From Moraxellaceae bacterium (GTDB lineage Bacteria; Pseudomonadota; Gammaproteobacteria; Pseudomonadales; Moraxellaceae), in assembly GCA_030684415.1 (NCBI GenBank), contig JAUXNL010000415.1:1-10832 (forward strand): a stretch of 10,832 nt of DNA. The letters are read 5' to 3'. Below are positions 1 through 6,339 of the stretch, piece by piece. The number at the start of each line of letters is the position of its first letter. Positions within the stretch are counted from its first letter, which is position 1. The translations under genes were made by a program, and so were the position numbers. The notes beneath the pieces are model-generated. The model was not told the origin of the DNA, made no database searches, and worked only from the letters and a program-made list of their open reading frames with translations.

Positions 1-1309
1 TCGTGCTGTCCAGCGCCGGTGAGTTGATATAGGCCGCTTCGTTTTTGTCACTGGCCACAAGGAAGCTAGCCGCCGCACTGGAGGTTTCCAGCGGCGTAAA
101 CTGCAGATAAGCCTCATGAATGGTCGCGCCTTGCGGAATATCAACCCCGCCAAAACGCACACCTGTCATAGTGGTCGTCAGTGCGGTTGCCAGACTGTAA
201 ACCACTTCAAGACGTGGCGCTTTGGCGGGGGTGTCGTGATAGGCATAGATACGACGGTTTCTCGGCGCACTGGTGGTGCCGTTGCCGGACAAACCCACCA
301 TACGGAAGGCAACGGCCTTGGTAGACGTTGCCCAACCGACATTGGTGTACATCGCATTCAACAGGCTGGTCACATCTACCCCCAGCACGTCGCCGTCAGC
401 ATCAAACTGTTCGTTGGCAATATCAACCTGGGTACCAGAAATATAACTACGGTCGTTGATACGATTGGGGGATGCGGTGGTAAATGCCACCGGACTCAGA
501 AGATTTTGCACTTCAGGACGAATGCTGATGGCAACATTGCTGTCGTAAGTTCCGCTCCAGCCCGACGGCTGTGACGTACCGGCGCCCGCATGTGTCATCA
601 CGATGCGCGCACTCACAATGGTCGCCCCCACCGGAATATTGACATTCGCAAAGCGCAACCCCATCGATGCCTCGCCAAGATTGGTGGTGCTATAAGGGGT
701 AGGATGCGTATTGAGGTACAAGCCTTTCACCGATGTACCGGAGCCAATATAGGGGCCAGGTGACGTACGAGTTGTACATTGCATGGAACCATCACCATTG
801 GCAGTCTGAGCATAGCTCACCAACACACCGCCCATTGTCAGATGATCTCCACTGCTGTTCAGCGTGGCGCCGGTCGAGTCCGTCTGGATTACGTCCTGGT
901 CACCCACGGCGGTCACGCGGAAATTCTGGCTGCCATCAGCATTGGCATTGGCCGGCGTGCTTAGAGCCGTCAATGGATAAATGATGCGGCCGCCATTTCC
1001 GTCGCTGTTATACCGCGCCACGCCGACGTTGATATTGTCGGGCAGTGTACTGATGATGGACTTGGTGGCCGACTTCAGATGCGAATAACGCCGGTCGGCC
1101 TCTACTGTAGTGGTGCTCGTCGTGGTCATGCCCCAAGCCATACTGCCTGAGGTATCGATCAGCATCAGCACGTTCGGATTACCCGTCTGCGAGGTGGAGA
1201 CCGCGCCAGCGACATAAATCTCGGAGTCATCGGCCATGGCGGGGGCCATGGCGACCGAGAGATAGGCAAAGGCCAGCGCACCAGCCTTGAGTTTTTTCAT
1301 CATGTTCAT
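1..1309 (-). CDS. pilY1: PilY1, type IV pilus tip adhesin (5' part; 3' end beyond the window)
   Basis: The frame is open from the ATG at 1309 to the window edge, about 436 residues. The start is set by GGAGAGG at 1318-1324, 8 bases upstream. Residues 1-26 are a signal peptide (KK, hydrophobic core, A-x-A before DDSEIY). A von Willebrand A segment begins near residue 45 with the MIDAS motif D52-T-S-G-S56 and continues through a VGVARYNS strand near residue 100. Two related modules follow, each opening with G-x-R-F-x-x-V-x-I-P-x-G-A-T-I (from about residues 217 and 383). The first ends in a DVTSLL...RLEVVY segment typical of secreted jelly-roll, CBM-like domains. PilY1 proteins sit at the pilus tip with the minor pilins and act in adhesion and surface sensing; their C-terminal beta-propeller would lie outside the window. 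It is the last visible gene of the operon, 19 bases after pilX. The insertion of modules into the VWA region is inferred, since the rest of that fold is not visible. Confidence 0.9.
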   Translation of the reverse strand, partial: MNMMKKLKAGALAFAYLSVAMAPAMADDSEIYVAGAVSTSQTGNPNVLMLIDTSGSMAWGMTTTSTTTVEADRRYSHLKSATKSIISTLPDNINVGVARYNSDGNGGRIIYPLTALSTPANANADGSQNFRVTAVGDQDVIQTDSTGATLNSSGDHLTMGGVLVSYAQTANGDGSMQCTTRTSPGPYIGSGTSVKGLYLNTHPTPYSTTNLGEASMGLRFANVNIPVGATIVSARIVMTHAGAGTSQPSGWSGTYDSNVAISIRPEVQNLLSPVAFTTASPNRINDRSYISGTQVDIANEQFDADGDVLGVDVTSLLNAMYTNVGWATSTKAVAFRMVGLSGNGTTSAPRNRRIYAYHDTPAKAPRLEVVYSLATALTTTMTGVRFGGVDIPQGATIHEAYLQFTPLETSSAAASFLVASDKNEAAYINSPALDST

Positions 1310-1328
1310 GACGCTCGCCTCTCCACCC

Positions 1329-1883
1329 TCACAGATGAGGGTACATGGTTTCCTGCACATTGGTGGTACGAATGCCAAGGGCATCAATAGAGCCGGTGGC
1401 TGTAAATACAAAAGCTTCGGTAATGGGTTGCGCGCCCACTACTCCGACATTGGCAACGGCATAGCGCAAGCGGGCCTGCTTGACCTCCGCCGTTTCATCA
1501 TCAGGGTTGACAAGGCTCACTACGACAGCCGCCTTGGAGACACCTTTGCTGTCGCTGTAGGTCTCAGCGGCACACGCGGTTGTCGCCATGTCGCCAGCAC
1601 TCAGACAGCGGGTATTCGGCGCTGCCAACGAGTCTGGCAACACGGCCCGCAGATCCAGTTCACCATCTGCACCTGCATCAGCAATCGCGCGTGAAATCGC
1701 CGTTTCCGCCGCCTGGAATGCCATGCCGGATGCCAGCGAACTGGACGCAATCGTACTCTGGCTCATGCTCATACGCATGGCGCTGATACCCAGCACCGAG
1801 AGCACCAGCAAAATCATCAGGCACACAAAAAGCGCGACGCCTTGTTGCCGGGAACCCGGCCTCCACCTGTTCATGTACTGCAT
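1329..1883 (-). CDS. pilX: PilX-like minor pilin
   Basis: This is a 184-residue minor pilin of the type IV pilus tip complex. The N-terminus has a basic leader ending RQQG (residue 15), then the hydrophobic stretch VALFVCLMILLVLSVLG followed by MRMSMSQS, the usual PilX N-terminal pattern. The residue after the cleavage glycine is V and position +5 is V, so the glutamate found in most pilins is absent; several PilX/GspK-type pseudopilins share this. A Cys pair in the RCLSAG...TACAAE region could form a disulfide loop. I chose the ATG at 1883 because AGGTGG at 1888-1893 is well placed; an in-frame ATG at 1907 would add 8 residues but has a poorer site. The gene follows pilW with a gap of 37 bases (13 for the longer start) and precedes pilY1 by 19. 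The family is supported by both sequence pattern and position. Confidence 0.85.
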   Translation of the reverse strand: MQYMNRWRPGSRQQGVALFVCLMILLVLSVLGISAMRMSMSQSTIASSSLASGMAFQAAETAISRAIADAGADGELDLRAVLPDSLAAPNTRCLSAGDMATTACAAETYSDSKGVSKAAVVVSLVNPDDETAEVKQARLRYAVANVGVVGAQPITEAFVFTATGSIDALGIRTTNVQETMYPHL

Positions 1884-1887
1884 ATAT

Positions 1888-1893
1888 CCACCT
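1888..1893 (-). promoter_or_regulatory. Shine-Dalgarno site choosing the pilX start
   Basis: AGGTGG lies on the minus strand with its AGG core 7 bases before the ATG at 1883. The alternative ATG at 1907 has only GGTGAG directly abutting it, or GAGG 11 bases away. This favours the shorter PilX with a 15-residue leader. Confidence 0.5.
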
Positions 1894-1920
1894 GCGTGAT
1901 TTTTCATCTCACCATTTACC

Positions 1921-2781
1921 TCATAGCGCCCCGACTACGGCGTTGCGTAAAGCGACAGTGCCTACAAAGGCCCTGTGCACCGGCCGGTTCCCGTCCACCA
2001 ACACCGCGCCAAGTTGAGCCGCAGTCGCTGTCGTGTCGAGGATGCGAATATCATTGGCGGGTGCCGGCAACCCGACGATTCCCTGCTCCGAGCGCACCAA
2101 CAACCCGATGCGCACAGAGCTGACCAAGCGATTACCGCCAAGCTGCCCGAAACGCACATAACGCAGCGCCGAGGAATATCCGTTCCCCGCGGCAAGGGCA
2201 GTACCAACAGGCGCATCTCCACTCACCCCGATGTTCACCTGAAAGCTCTCCACACCACGCAGCAATGCCACTCCCGGCGCCGCCGCCGCGCCCACAGCAC
2301 CGTTCACCGAGCCATCGCAAAACAGCGCAGCGATGGCTGGCGCCACATCGTTGGCAATCGAATAGGTATTGACGATCCTCGAACCAGCAGGTGCCGCGTT
2401 ACCTTCGCAATCCGTCATGTCAACGGGTGCGATGTACTCCAGAATCAGACGGTCACTTGCCGTCAGCAGACCGCCCACACCGGCGGCAGTGGATGCGTTA
2501 TTTCCACGCAACGTCGCTATCAGGTCACCCACCGCATTTCGCGGCGAACCCACACCCACACGACGAATATCAGCCTGAATCATTTCCATCACCAGCCGCC
2601 CGCCTTCTTGTGCAGAAGACACCACCTGCTGCAAACGGAACGCCTGCGTATTCGAGGTGAAAATTTTCACCGCCCCTGCTACCAGCAGTGAGCCCAGCAA
2701 TATCGCCACCATCAGCTCCATCAGACTCAAGCCCGACATATGGCGTCTTGTGAAAATGTGTGTGCCCTGATGAAACCTCAT
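1921..2781 (-). CDS. pilW: PilW-like minor pilin
   Basis: This 286-residue prepilin-like protein belongs to the type IV pilus initiation complex. The 17-residue leader ends RRHMSG and is followed by LSLMELMVAILLGSLLVAGAVKIF, a class III prepilin signal and N-terminal helix. The glutamate at +5 (residue 22) is present, while +1 is L instead of the more common F. The segment FRLQQVVSSAQEGGRLVMEMIQADIRRVG is characteristic of the PilW family, and the length is close to the family norm. The start at 2781 is supported by GAGGGG at 2789-2794, 7 bases upstream. It lies one base after the pilV stop, so translation is probably coupled. Upstream in-frame starts would lie inside pilV and lack a comparable site. 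The C-terminal part is the usual variable beta-rich pilin head. Confidence 0.9.
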   Translation of the reverse strand: MRFHQGTHIFTRRHMSGLSLMELMVAILLGSLLVAGAVKIFTSNTQAFRLQQVVSSAQEGGRLVMEMIQADIRRVGVGSPRNAVGDLIATLRGNNASTAAGVGGLLTASDRLILEYIAPVDMTDCEGNAAPAGSRIVNTYSIANDVAPAIAALFCDGSVNGAVGAAAAPGVALLRGVESFQVNIGVSGDAPVGTALAAGNGYSSALRYVRFGQLGGNRLVSSVRIGLLVRSEQGIVGLPAPANDIRILDTTATAAQLGAVLVDGNRPVHRAFVGTVALRNAVVGAL

Positions 2782-2782
2782 C

Positions 2783-3364
2783 TCATATCCCCTCAAGCAC
2801 AACGCAGTTGCGACGCGCCAGACCACCCGCCTGACCATTCGCTGCCGCACAGGCCACGGCCGTGTCATCCCCCCAGGCAACATAAATGTTCAACATGCCA
2901 TTGCCCGCATTTTGCGTGGCCATCATGCTGCCATTCGGCAAGATGTTGTTGGTGCTGACCAGGCGGCGCAGCTCGGCAATGTCGTACAAGGCCATTTGCG
3001 CAGGCGTACACGTCACCAGCGTGCTGAAGCAGTTCTGAGTCGGTATTGCACTCGTCCAATTGGCCACACTGGTATAAGCAGCCGTCACCGTCGCCTCCAC
3101 CGTCGGATCAGGGGGGGTAGCGGCCAACTGGGTCGCGCCATTGATGCGGCGACGCTCCAGCAACTCTTGCGCCAGCGACATGGCCTGCGTGCGCACATAA
3201 GTATCTTCAGCCGCCAGCAGCGCCCGCGTTTGCAGCGCCGCAAACCCGACCAGACCGACTGTCGTTATCAGCAAAGCCACCAGTACTTCCAGCAGCGAAA
3301 ACCCCTGCTGTCGATTTGCAGCCAGTTGACGAGGGACTGTTGGCGAGAAAAAAGCCTGTCTCAT
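2783..3364 (-). CDS. pilV: PilV-like minor pilin
   Basis: This 193-residue minor pilin has an unusually long leader of 21 residues ending NRQQG. The helix FSLLEVLVALLITTVGLVGFAALQTRAL follows, with F at +1 and glutamate at +5 (residue 26). The pattern FSLLEVLVALLI...GLxGxAxLQ..AL is the PilV/GspI signature. Cysteines in NCFSTLVTC and near the C-terminus (ACAAANG, RRNC) suggest disulfides in the exported head. The start at 3364 is fixed by GAGGT at 3369-3373, which overlaps the stop codon of the preceding fimU-like gene; the gap between the genes is 7 bases. It is expected to be cleaved by PilD and assembled with FimU, PilW, PilX and PilE to prime the pilus fibre and carry PilY1. Confidence 0.9.
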   Translation of the reverse strand: MRQAFFSPTVPRQLAANRQQGFSLLEVLVALLITTVGLVGFAALQTRALLAAEDTYVRTQAMSLAQELLERRRINGATQLAATPPDPTVEATVTAAYTSVANWTSAIPTQNCFSTLVTCTPAQMALYDIAELRRLVSTNNILPNGSMMATQNAGNGMLNIYVAWGDDTAVACAAANGQAGGLARRNCVVLEGI

Positions 3365-3371
3365 GGTGACC

Positions 3372-3950
3372 TCAGCAATCCGGATTAGCCGTGATGGTGT
3401 TGACAATGCGCCCCATCAGCGAAATCGTGATCACACGCCCGCGTTCGTTGTCGACCTCGGGCGCGCAAATCAGGATGCTGGCAGAGGCAAGATCGGCGTT
3501 AGCCGCACTCACCAAACGACCGTTACGGTTAAAACCGATGCCGTTGATGTTGGCATTTGCTTCATTGCGCACCACCACTCGAACCGACTCAGTTCCTGTC
3601 GTAGTAGTCCGGTCATTACGAAGCGCCACCACCAGAGCACCCGCCGGCACTGTCATGGGATCATTCCAGATGGTCCGCCAGCCATTCACCCAACTGCCGG
3701 CCGCCACGGTGGCCGTATCGGTGCTGCTAGCGCCCGGCCCCTGAATCAGGAACACGTTCGTACGCGAAGTGATGGCACGACCGCGCGCCTCATGCACCGC
3801 CTGCACCAGCTCGCCGGCATACGACGAAATGCGGGCATTACGCTGCATAAGAGCAAACTGTGGCGCCGCAATGCCGATCACGATAGCGGCAATGATGCCC
3901 ACGATCATGACTTCGACCAGCGTGAAGCCTTTCATCCTGAGTACTGACAT
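3372..3950 (-). CDS. fimU: GspH/FimT-family minor pilin, probably the FimU equivalent
   Basis: This 192-residue pseudopilin is the first gene of the minor-pilin operon. The leader MSVLRMKG is followed by FTLVEVMIVGIIAAIVIGIAAPQF, with F at +1 and glutamate at +5 (residue 13), a textbook prepilin signal. The segment SSYAGELVQAVHEARGRAITSRTNV is typical of the FimT/FimU/GspH helix, and the C-terminal CAPEVDNERGRVITISLMGRI...DC matches the end of the GspH domain. I chose the ATG at 3950 because GGACAGGA lies just upstream; ATG 3935 would leave only a 3-residue leader. No second fimT gene is visible, so the fimU name rests on position before pilV, and FimT is an equally acceptable family name. 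Confidence 0.85.
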   Translation of the reverse strand: MSVLRMKGFTLVEVMIVGIIAAIVIGIAAPQFALMQRNARISSYAGELVQAVHEARGRAITSRTNVFLIQGPGASSTDTATVAAGSWVNGWRTIWNDPMTVPAGALVVALRNDRTTTTGTESVRVVVRNEANANINGIGFNRNGRLVSAANADLASASILICAPEVDNERGRVITISLMGRIVNTITANPDC

Positions 3951-3951
3951 A

Positions 3952-3959
3952 TCCTGTCC
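3952..3959 (-). promoter_or_regulatory. Shine-Dalgarno site choosing the fimU-like start
   Basis: GGACAGGA on the minus strand ends one base before the ATG at 3950, with its first GGA 6 bases upstream. The downstream ATG at 3935 has only a CAGG directly against it, so 3950 is preferred. Confidence 0.45.
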
Positions 3960-3996
3960 AAAAGTGACCAAAGGGGAACCCTTCTCTGATGCGTGA

Positions 3997-4025
3997 ACCT
4001 TAATGAGGGCACCGCGCCGTCTCAA
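3997..4025 (-). promoter_or_regulatory. Candidate sigma70 promoter for the minor-pilin operon
   Basis: On the minus strand TTGAGA (4020-4025, five of six consensus bases) is separated by 17 bases from TAAGGT (3997-4002), which keeps the three most conserved -10 bases. It lies about 50 bases before the fimU-like start, in the 240-bp gene-free gap after ispH. The -10 is weak, as expected for a promoter needing an activator. A second perfect TTGACA (4082-4087) has no acceptable -10. Confidence 0.35.
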
Positions 4026-4123
4026 CTCACTAAAGACAGTCGGGCGATTGGGGGGAACAGACGGAAATACCCCCGCGAAGATGTCAAACCAGCTCACATT
4101 TCAGTGACTTAGAGCTCGCAGAA

Positions 4124-4132
4124 GACGAACGG
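4124..4132 (-). promoter_or_regulatory. Exact match to the AlgR-binding consensus CCGTTCGTC
   Basis: The minus strand reads CCGTTCGTC about 175 bases upstream of the fimU-like start and roughly 100 bases upstream of the candidate -35. In Pseudomonas aeruginosa this nonamer is the AlgR box, and the FimS/AlgR two-component system activates the fimU-pilVWXY1Y2E operon. A given 9-mer is expected by chance in about 0.2 percent of 240-bp double-stranded intervals. Binding here is inferred; algR itself is outside the window. Confidence 0.5.
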
Positions 4133-4190
4133 CAGGCCATGGCGATGGACGTTTTTTGAGCACCTTTTGCCCGAAAAGCCCTACCTTTTG

Positions 4191-5141
4191 TCAGACAGGA
4201 CGCACCGGAATGCGCAATTCCTTGGGCATGGAGAAGACGACGTGTTCAGGACGGCCTTCGAGCTCTTGCGGCAGCTCGCCCCCCCACTCCCGGAGGCGCT
4301 CAACCACTTGCTGGATGAGCACTTCCGGGGCCGATGCGCCCGCAGTCAGACCGACCACTTGCACGCCGGCAAACCACTCGCGCTCCATCTGGCCGGCATT
4401 GTCGATGAGATAGGCACGAGCACCCATGCGCTCGGCCAGCTCGCGCAGGCGGTTGGAGTTGGAGGAATTGGGTGAACCGACCACCAATACCACCTGGGCA
4501 TCCGCCGCCAGTTGCTTCACCGCATCCTGACGGTTCTGGGTGGCATAGCAGATGTCGTCCTTGCGCGGCCCTTGGATAGCCGGAAACTTTGCCCGCAAGG
4601 CATCAATCACCCGCGCCGTGTCATCAACCGACAGCGTGGTCTGGGTGACAAAGGCCAGACGCTCAGGGTCGCGCACCACCAGCGCCTGTACGTCGGACTC
4701 ATCCTCGACAAGATAGATATCGCCACCGTTGCGCCGGTCGTACTGACCCATGGTGCCTTCGACTTCAGGGTGGCCTTCGTGGCCGATCAGGATGGCCTCG
4801 GTGCCGGTTTTGGCGTAGCGGGTGACTTCCATATGCACTTTGGTGACCAGCGGGCAGGTGGCATCGAAAACCTTCAAGCCGCGCCGCGCCGCCTCGTCCT
4901 GCACCGCCTTCGACACCCCATGGGCGGAAAAAATCACGACGCCGTCATTCGGCACTTCATCGAGCTCGTCCACAAATACCGCGCCGCGCTGGCGCAGGTC
5001 ATCCACCACAAACTTGTTGTGCACCACTTCGTGCCGGACATAGATCGGGCGACCGAATACCTCCAGCGCACGATTGACGATCTCGATGGCGCGATCAACG
5101 CCGGCACAAAAACCGCGTGGATTGGCGAGCTGTATTTTCAT
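4191..5141 (-). CDS. ispH: 4-hydroxy-3-methylbut-2-enyl diphosphate reductase (IspH/LytB)
   Basis: IspH catalyses the last step of the MEP pathway, reducing HMBPP to IPP and DMAPP with a [4Fe-4S] cluster in the cytoplasm. The 316 residues equal the Escherichia coli length. The three cluster cysteines are C12 (PRGFCAGV), C96 (DATCPLVTK) and C198 (ICYATQNRQ). The substrate-binding residues are also in place: H41, H124 and E126 in GHEGHPEVEGT, the SSNSNRL loop near 226-232, and S270 in TAGASAPE. The ATG at 5141 has GAGGA at 5151-5155, 9 bases upstream; the in-frame TTG at 5150 is ignored. It lies 22 bases after fkpB and is the last housekeeping gene before the pilin operon. No clear terminator follows it, so some read-through into the pilin genes is possible. 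Confidence 0.98.
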   Translation of the reverse strand: MKIQLANPRGFCAGVDRAIEIVNRALEVFGRPIYVRHEVVHNKFVVDDLRQRGAVFVDELDEVPNDGVVIFSAHGVSKAVQDEAARRGLKVFDATCPLVTKVHMEVTRYAKTGTEAILIGHEGHPEVEGTMGQYDRRNGGDIYLVEDESDVQALVVRDPERLAFVTQTTLSVDDTARVIDALRAKFPAIQGPRKDDICYATQNRQDAVKQLAADAQVVLVVGSPNSSNSNRLRELAERMGARAYLIDNAGQMEREWFAGVQVVGLTAGASAPEVLIQQVVERLREWGGELPQELEGRPEHVVFSMPKELRIPVRPV

Positions 5142-5163
5142 GAACGGCAATCCTCAATGGGTG

Positions 5164-5634
5164 TCAGGGAGCCGGTCGCCCCAGGTTGACCGGGCTGGCA
5201 TCGGCATCCATGACACGAATGATATCGACCTCGAACACCAGATCACGACCGGCGAGCGGATGGTTGAAATCTACCGTCACGGTGTCGTCGTCCATCGCCT
5301 TTACCACGCCAGGCAGCTCGCCGGACTTGTCGGCAAACGACACCACCATGCCCGGCTCCAGCGTCATGTGGCTGAACTGGACTCGGGTAAAGACCTGCTG
5401 GTTATCGGGGTTCCAGTCGCCAAAACCATGTTTGGCGTCGATAAAGACGGAGCGGCGGTCGCCGGCACACAAGCCGGAAATGGCATTCTCGAAGCCGGGC
5501 AACAGGCTGCCGTCACCGACCATGAACTCCACCGGCGCCGGACGCTCACGCGTGGAGTCCACCACCGTGCCATCCGCCAGCGCCACGGAAAAATGCAGGG
5601 TGACTTTTTTGCCAGCACCAATCCGTTCAGTCAT
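5164..5634 (-). CDS. fkpB: FKBP-type peptidyl-prolyl cis-trans isomerase FkpB (SlpA)
   Basis: This 156-residue cytoplasmic prolyl isomerase and chaperone belongs to the SlyD-like FKBP group. The N-terminal part carries VTLHFSVALADGTVVDST, and the FKBP core VEFMVGDGSLLPGFENAISGLCAGDRRSV spans about residues 36-63. An insert-in-flap domain (about 68-125) with FTRVQF and DDDTVTVDFNHPLAGRDLVFEV follows, as in SlpA proteins; it lacks the His-rich tail of SlyD. The ATG at 5634 is preferred over the longer frame because GGAAG at 5641-5645 is 6 bases upstream. It overlaps the 3' end of lspA by 8 bases, which implies translational coupling. The lspA-fkpB-ispH order is a classic conserved operon. Confidence 0.95.
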   Translation of the reverse strand: MTERIGAGKKVTLHFSVALADGTVVDSTRERPAPVEFMVGDGSLLPGFENAISGLCAGDRRSVFIDAKHGFGDWNPDNQQVFTRVQFSHMTLEPGMVVSFADKSGELPGVVKAMDDDTVTVDFNHPLAGRDLVFEVDIIRVMDADASPVNLGRPAP

Positions 5635-6142
5635 GAGTGGCTTCCGAGGCCGCTGCTTCGCGCTTTTTTTCAAAGAAAAACGCATCAATCACCAGCATGA
5701 CGGCACCCACCGAAATACCGGCATCAGCAATATTGAACGCTGGAAAATGCCAATTGCCGTAGTGAACGTGAATGAAGTCCACGACATAGCCTAGCAACAT
5801 ACGATCCCACAAATTGCCCAGTGCGCCGCCCAACACCAGCACCAGCGCGCAAGCGAGAAAACGTGCATTGGCCGGTAGATTCTTCAGCCACCAGAGAATG
5901 CCGCCACTGACCGCCACAGCGATTGCCGCAAAAAACCAACGCTGCCAGCCACCGGCATCATGCAAAAAGCTGAAAGCGGCCCCGTAGTTATGGGCCAGCG
6001 TCCAATTGAAAAAAGGCAGCACATCAATCGAATCGCCCAGCTTCATGGTGGCGGAAAAATACAGCTTGCTGATCTGGTCCAGCCCGATCACCACCCCTGC
6101 CAGCCAGAGCCAGGCAAAGTTCTTGCGCGCTTGTTCGTTCAT
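5627..6142 (-). CDS. lspA: Lipoprotein signal peptidase II (prolipoprotein signal peptidase)
   Basis: LspA is an inner-membrane aspartyl protease that cleaves the signal peptide of diacylglyceryl-modified prolipoproteins. The protein has 171 residues, the family norm, with four hydrophobic segments (about residues 10-22, 66-84, 95-112 and 139-157). Conserved blocks visible are LDQISK (21-26), NYGAAFSF (52-59), GNLWDR (109-114), VVDF with catalytic D122, and FNIADAGI with catalytic D140. The ATG at 6142 has an AGGGC site at 6149-6153 with about 8 bases of spacing. Its 3' end overlaps fkpB. Upstream, instead of the short junction with ileS usual in this operon, there are 211 bases filled mostly by a multi-hairpin element. 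I see no convincing sigma70 promoter directly before lspA. Confidence 0.97.
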   Translation of the reverse strand: MNEQARKNFAWLWLAGVVIGLDQISKLYFSATMKLGDSIDVLPFFNWTLAHNYGAAFSFLHDAGGWQRWFFAAIAVAVSGGILWWLKNLPANARFLACALVLVLGGALGNLWDRMLLGYVVDFIHVHYGNWHFPAFNIADAGISVGAVMLVIDAFFFEKKREAAASEATHD

Positions 6143-6171
6143 TGCTCAGCCCTGCGTTGAATAGGTTTCCC

Positions 6172-6189
6172 TTAACAGCTTGCTGAAAA
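6172..6189 (+). repeat. Left terminal inverted repeat of the palindromic element
   Basis: TTAACAGCTTGCTGAAAA, perfectly complementary to 6324-6341. Its inner half also pairs locally with 6205-6213 (GCTGAAAAA against TTTTTCAGC), so the left arm is itself a hairpin. Confidence 0.85.
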
Positions 6190-6300
6190 ACGCCCATCCC
6201 GGGCTTTTTCAGCCCGCGATTCCGGCACATGTCCGGAATCGCTCCACGCTGACTCCATCACGCAAGCGTTATGGAGTCGCGACCCGGCCATTTATGGCCG

Positions 6301-6339
6301 AAAAACAGCTTGCTGAAAAATGCTTTTCAGCAAGCTGTT
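6301..6339 (-). terminator. Probable intrinsic terminator after ileS, supplied by the element's right arm
   Basis: Read on the minus strand, a perfect 16-bp stem (6339-6324 with 6319-6304) and 4-base loop start 14 bases after the ileS stop. The stem is followed by a run of five T (6305-6301, partly inside the stem end). This is the geometry of a rho-independent terminator, though the stem is only moderately GC-rich. In the plus direction no T-run follows. Confidence 0.5.
6304..6319 (+). repeat. Third, internal copy of the terminal repeat
   Basis: AACAGCTTGCTGAAAA repeats bases 6174-6189 in the same orientation, 130 bp further on. It abuts the right terminal repeat in inverted orientation, giving the perfect 16-bp stem of the right arm. 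Confidence 0.85.

Noticed and set aside
116..574. A 152-residue open frame on the plus strand at the left end
   Set aside because: The opposite strand carries the continuous pilY1 frame with signal peptide and MIDAS motif; this frame is its complement.
4050..4074. GGGGG/CCCCC inverted repeat as an ispH terminator
   Set aside because: On the minus strand the stem is followed by AATCGCC, not a T-run, and it lies over 110 bases after the ispH stop, downstream of the AlgR-like box.
4082..4087. Perfect -35 hexamer TTGACA on the minus strand upstream of fimU
   Set aside because: No acceptable -10 lies at 16-18 bases; the hexamers there are TCCGTC, CCGTCT and CGTCTG. The TTGAGA/TAAGGT pair downstream fits better.
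4512..5189. A 225-residue open frame on the plus strand
   Set aside because: It is antisense to ispH, which is full length with all catalytic residues, and the composition is that of a complement shadow.
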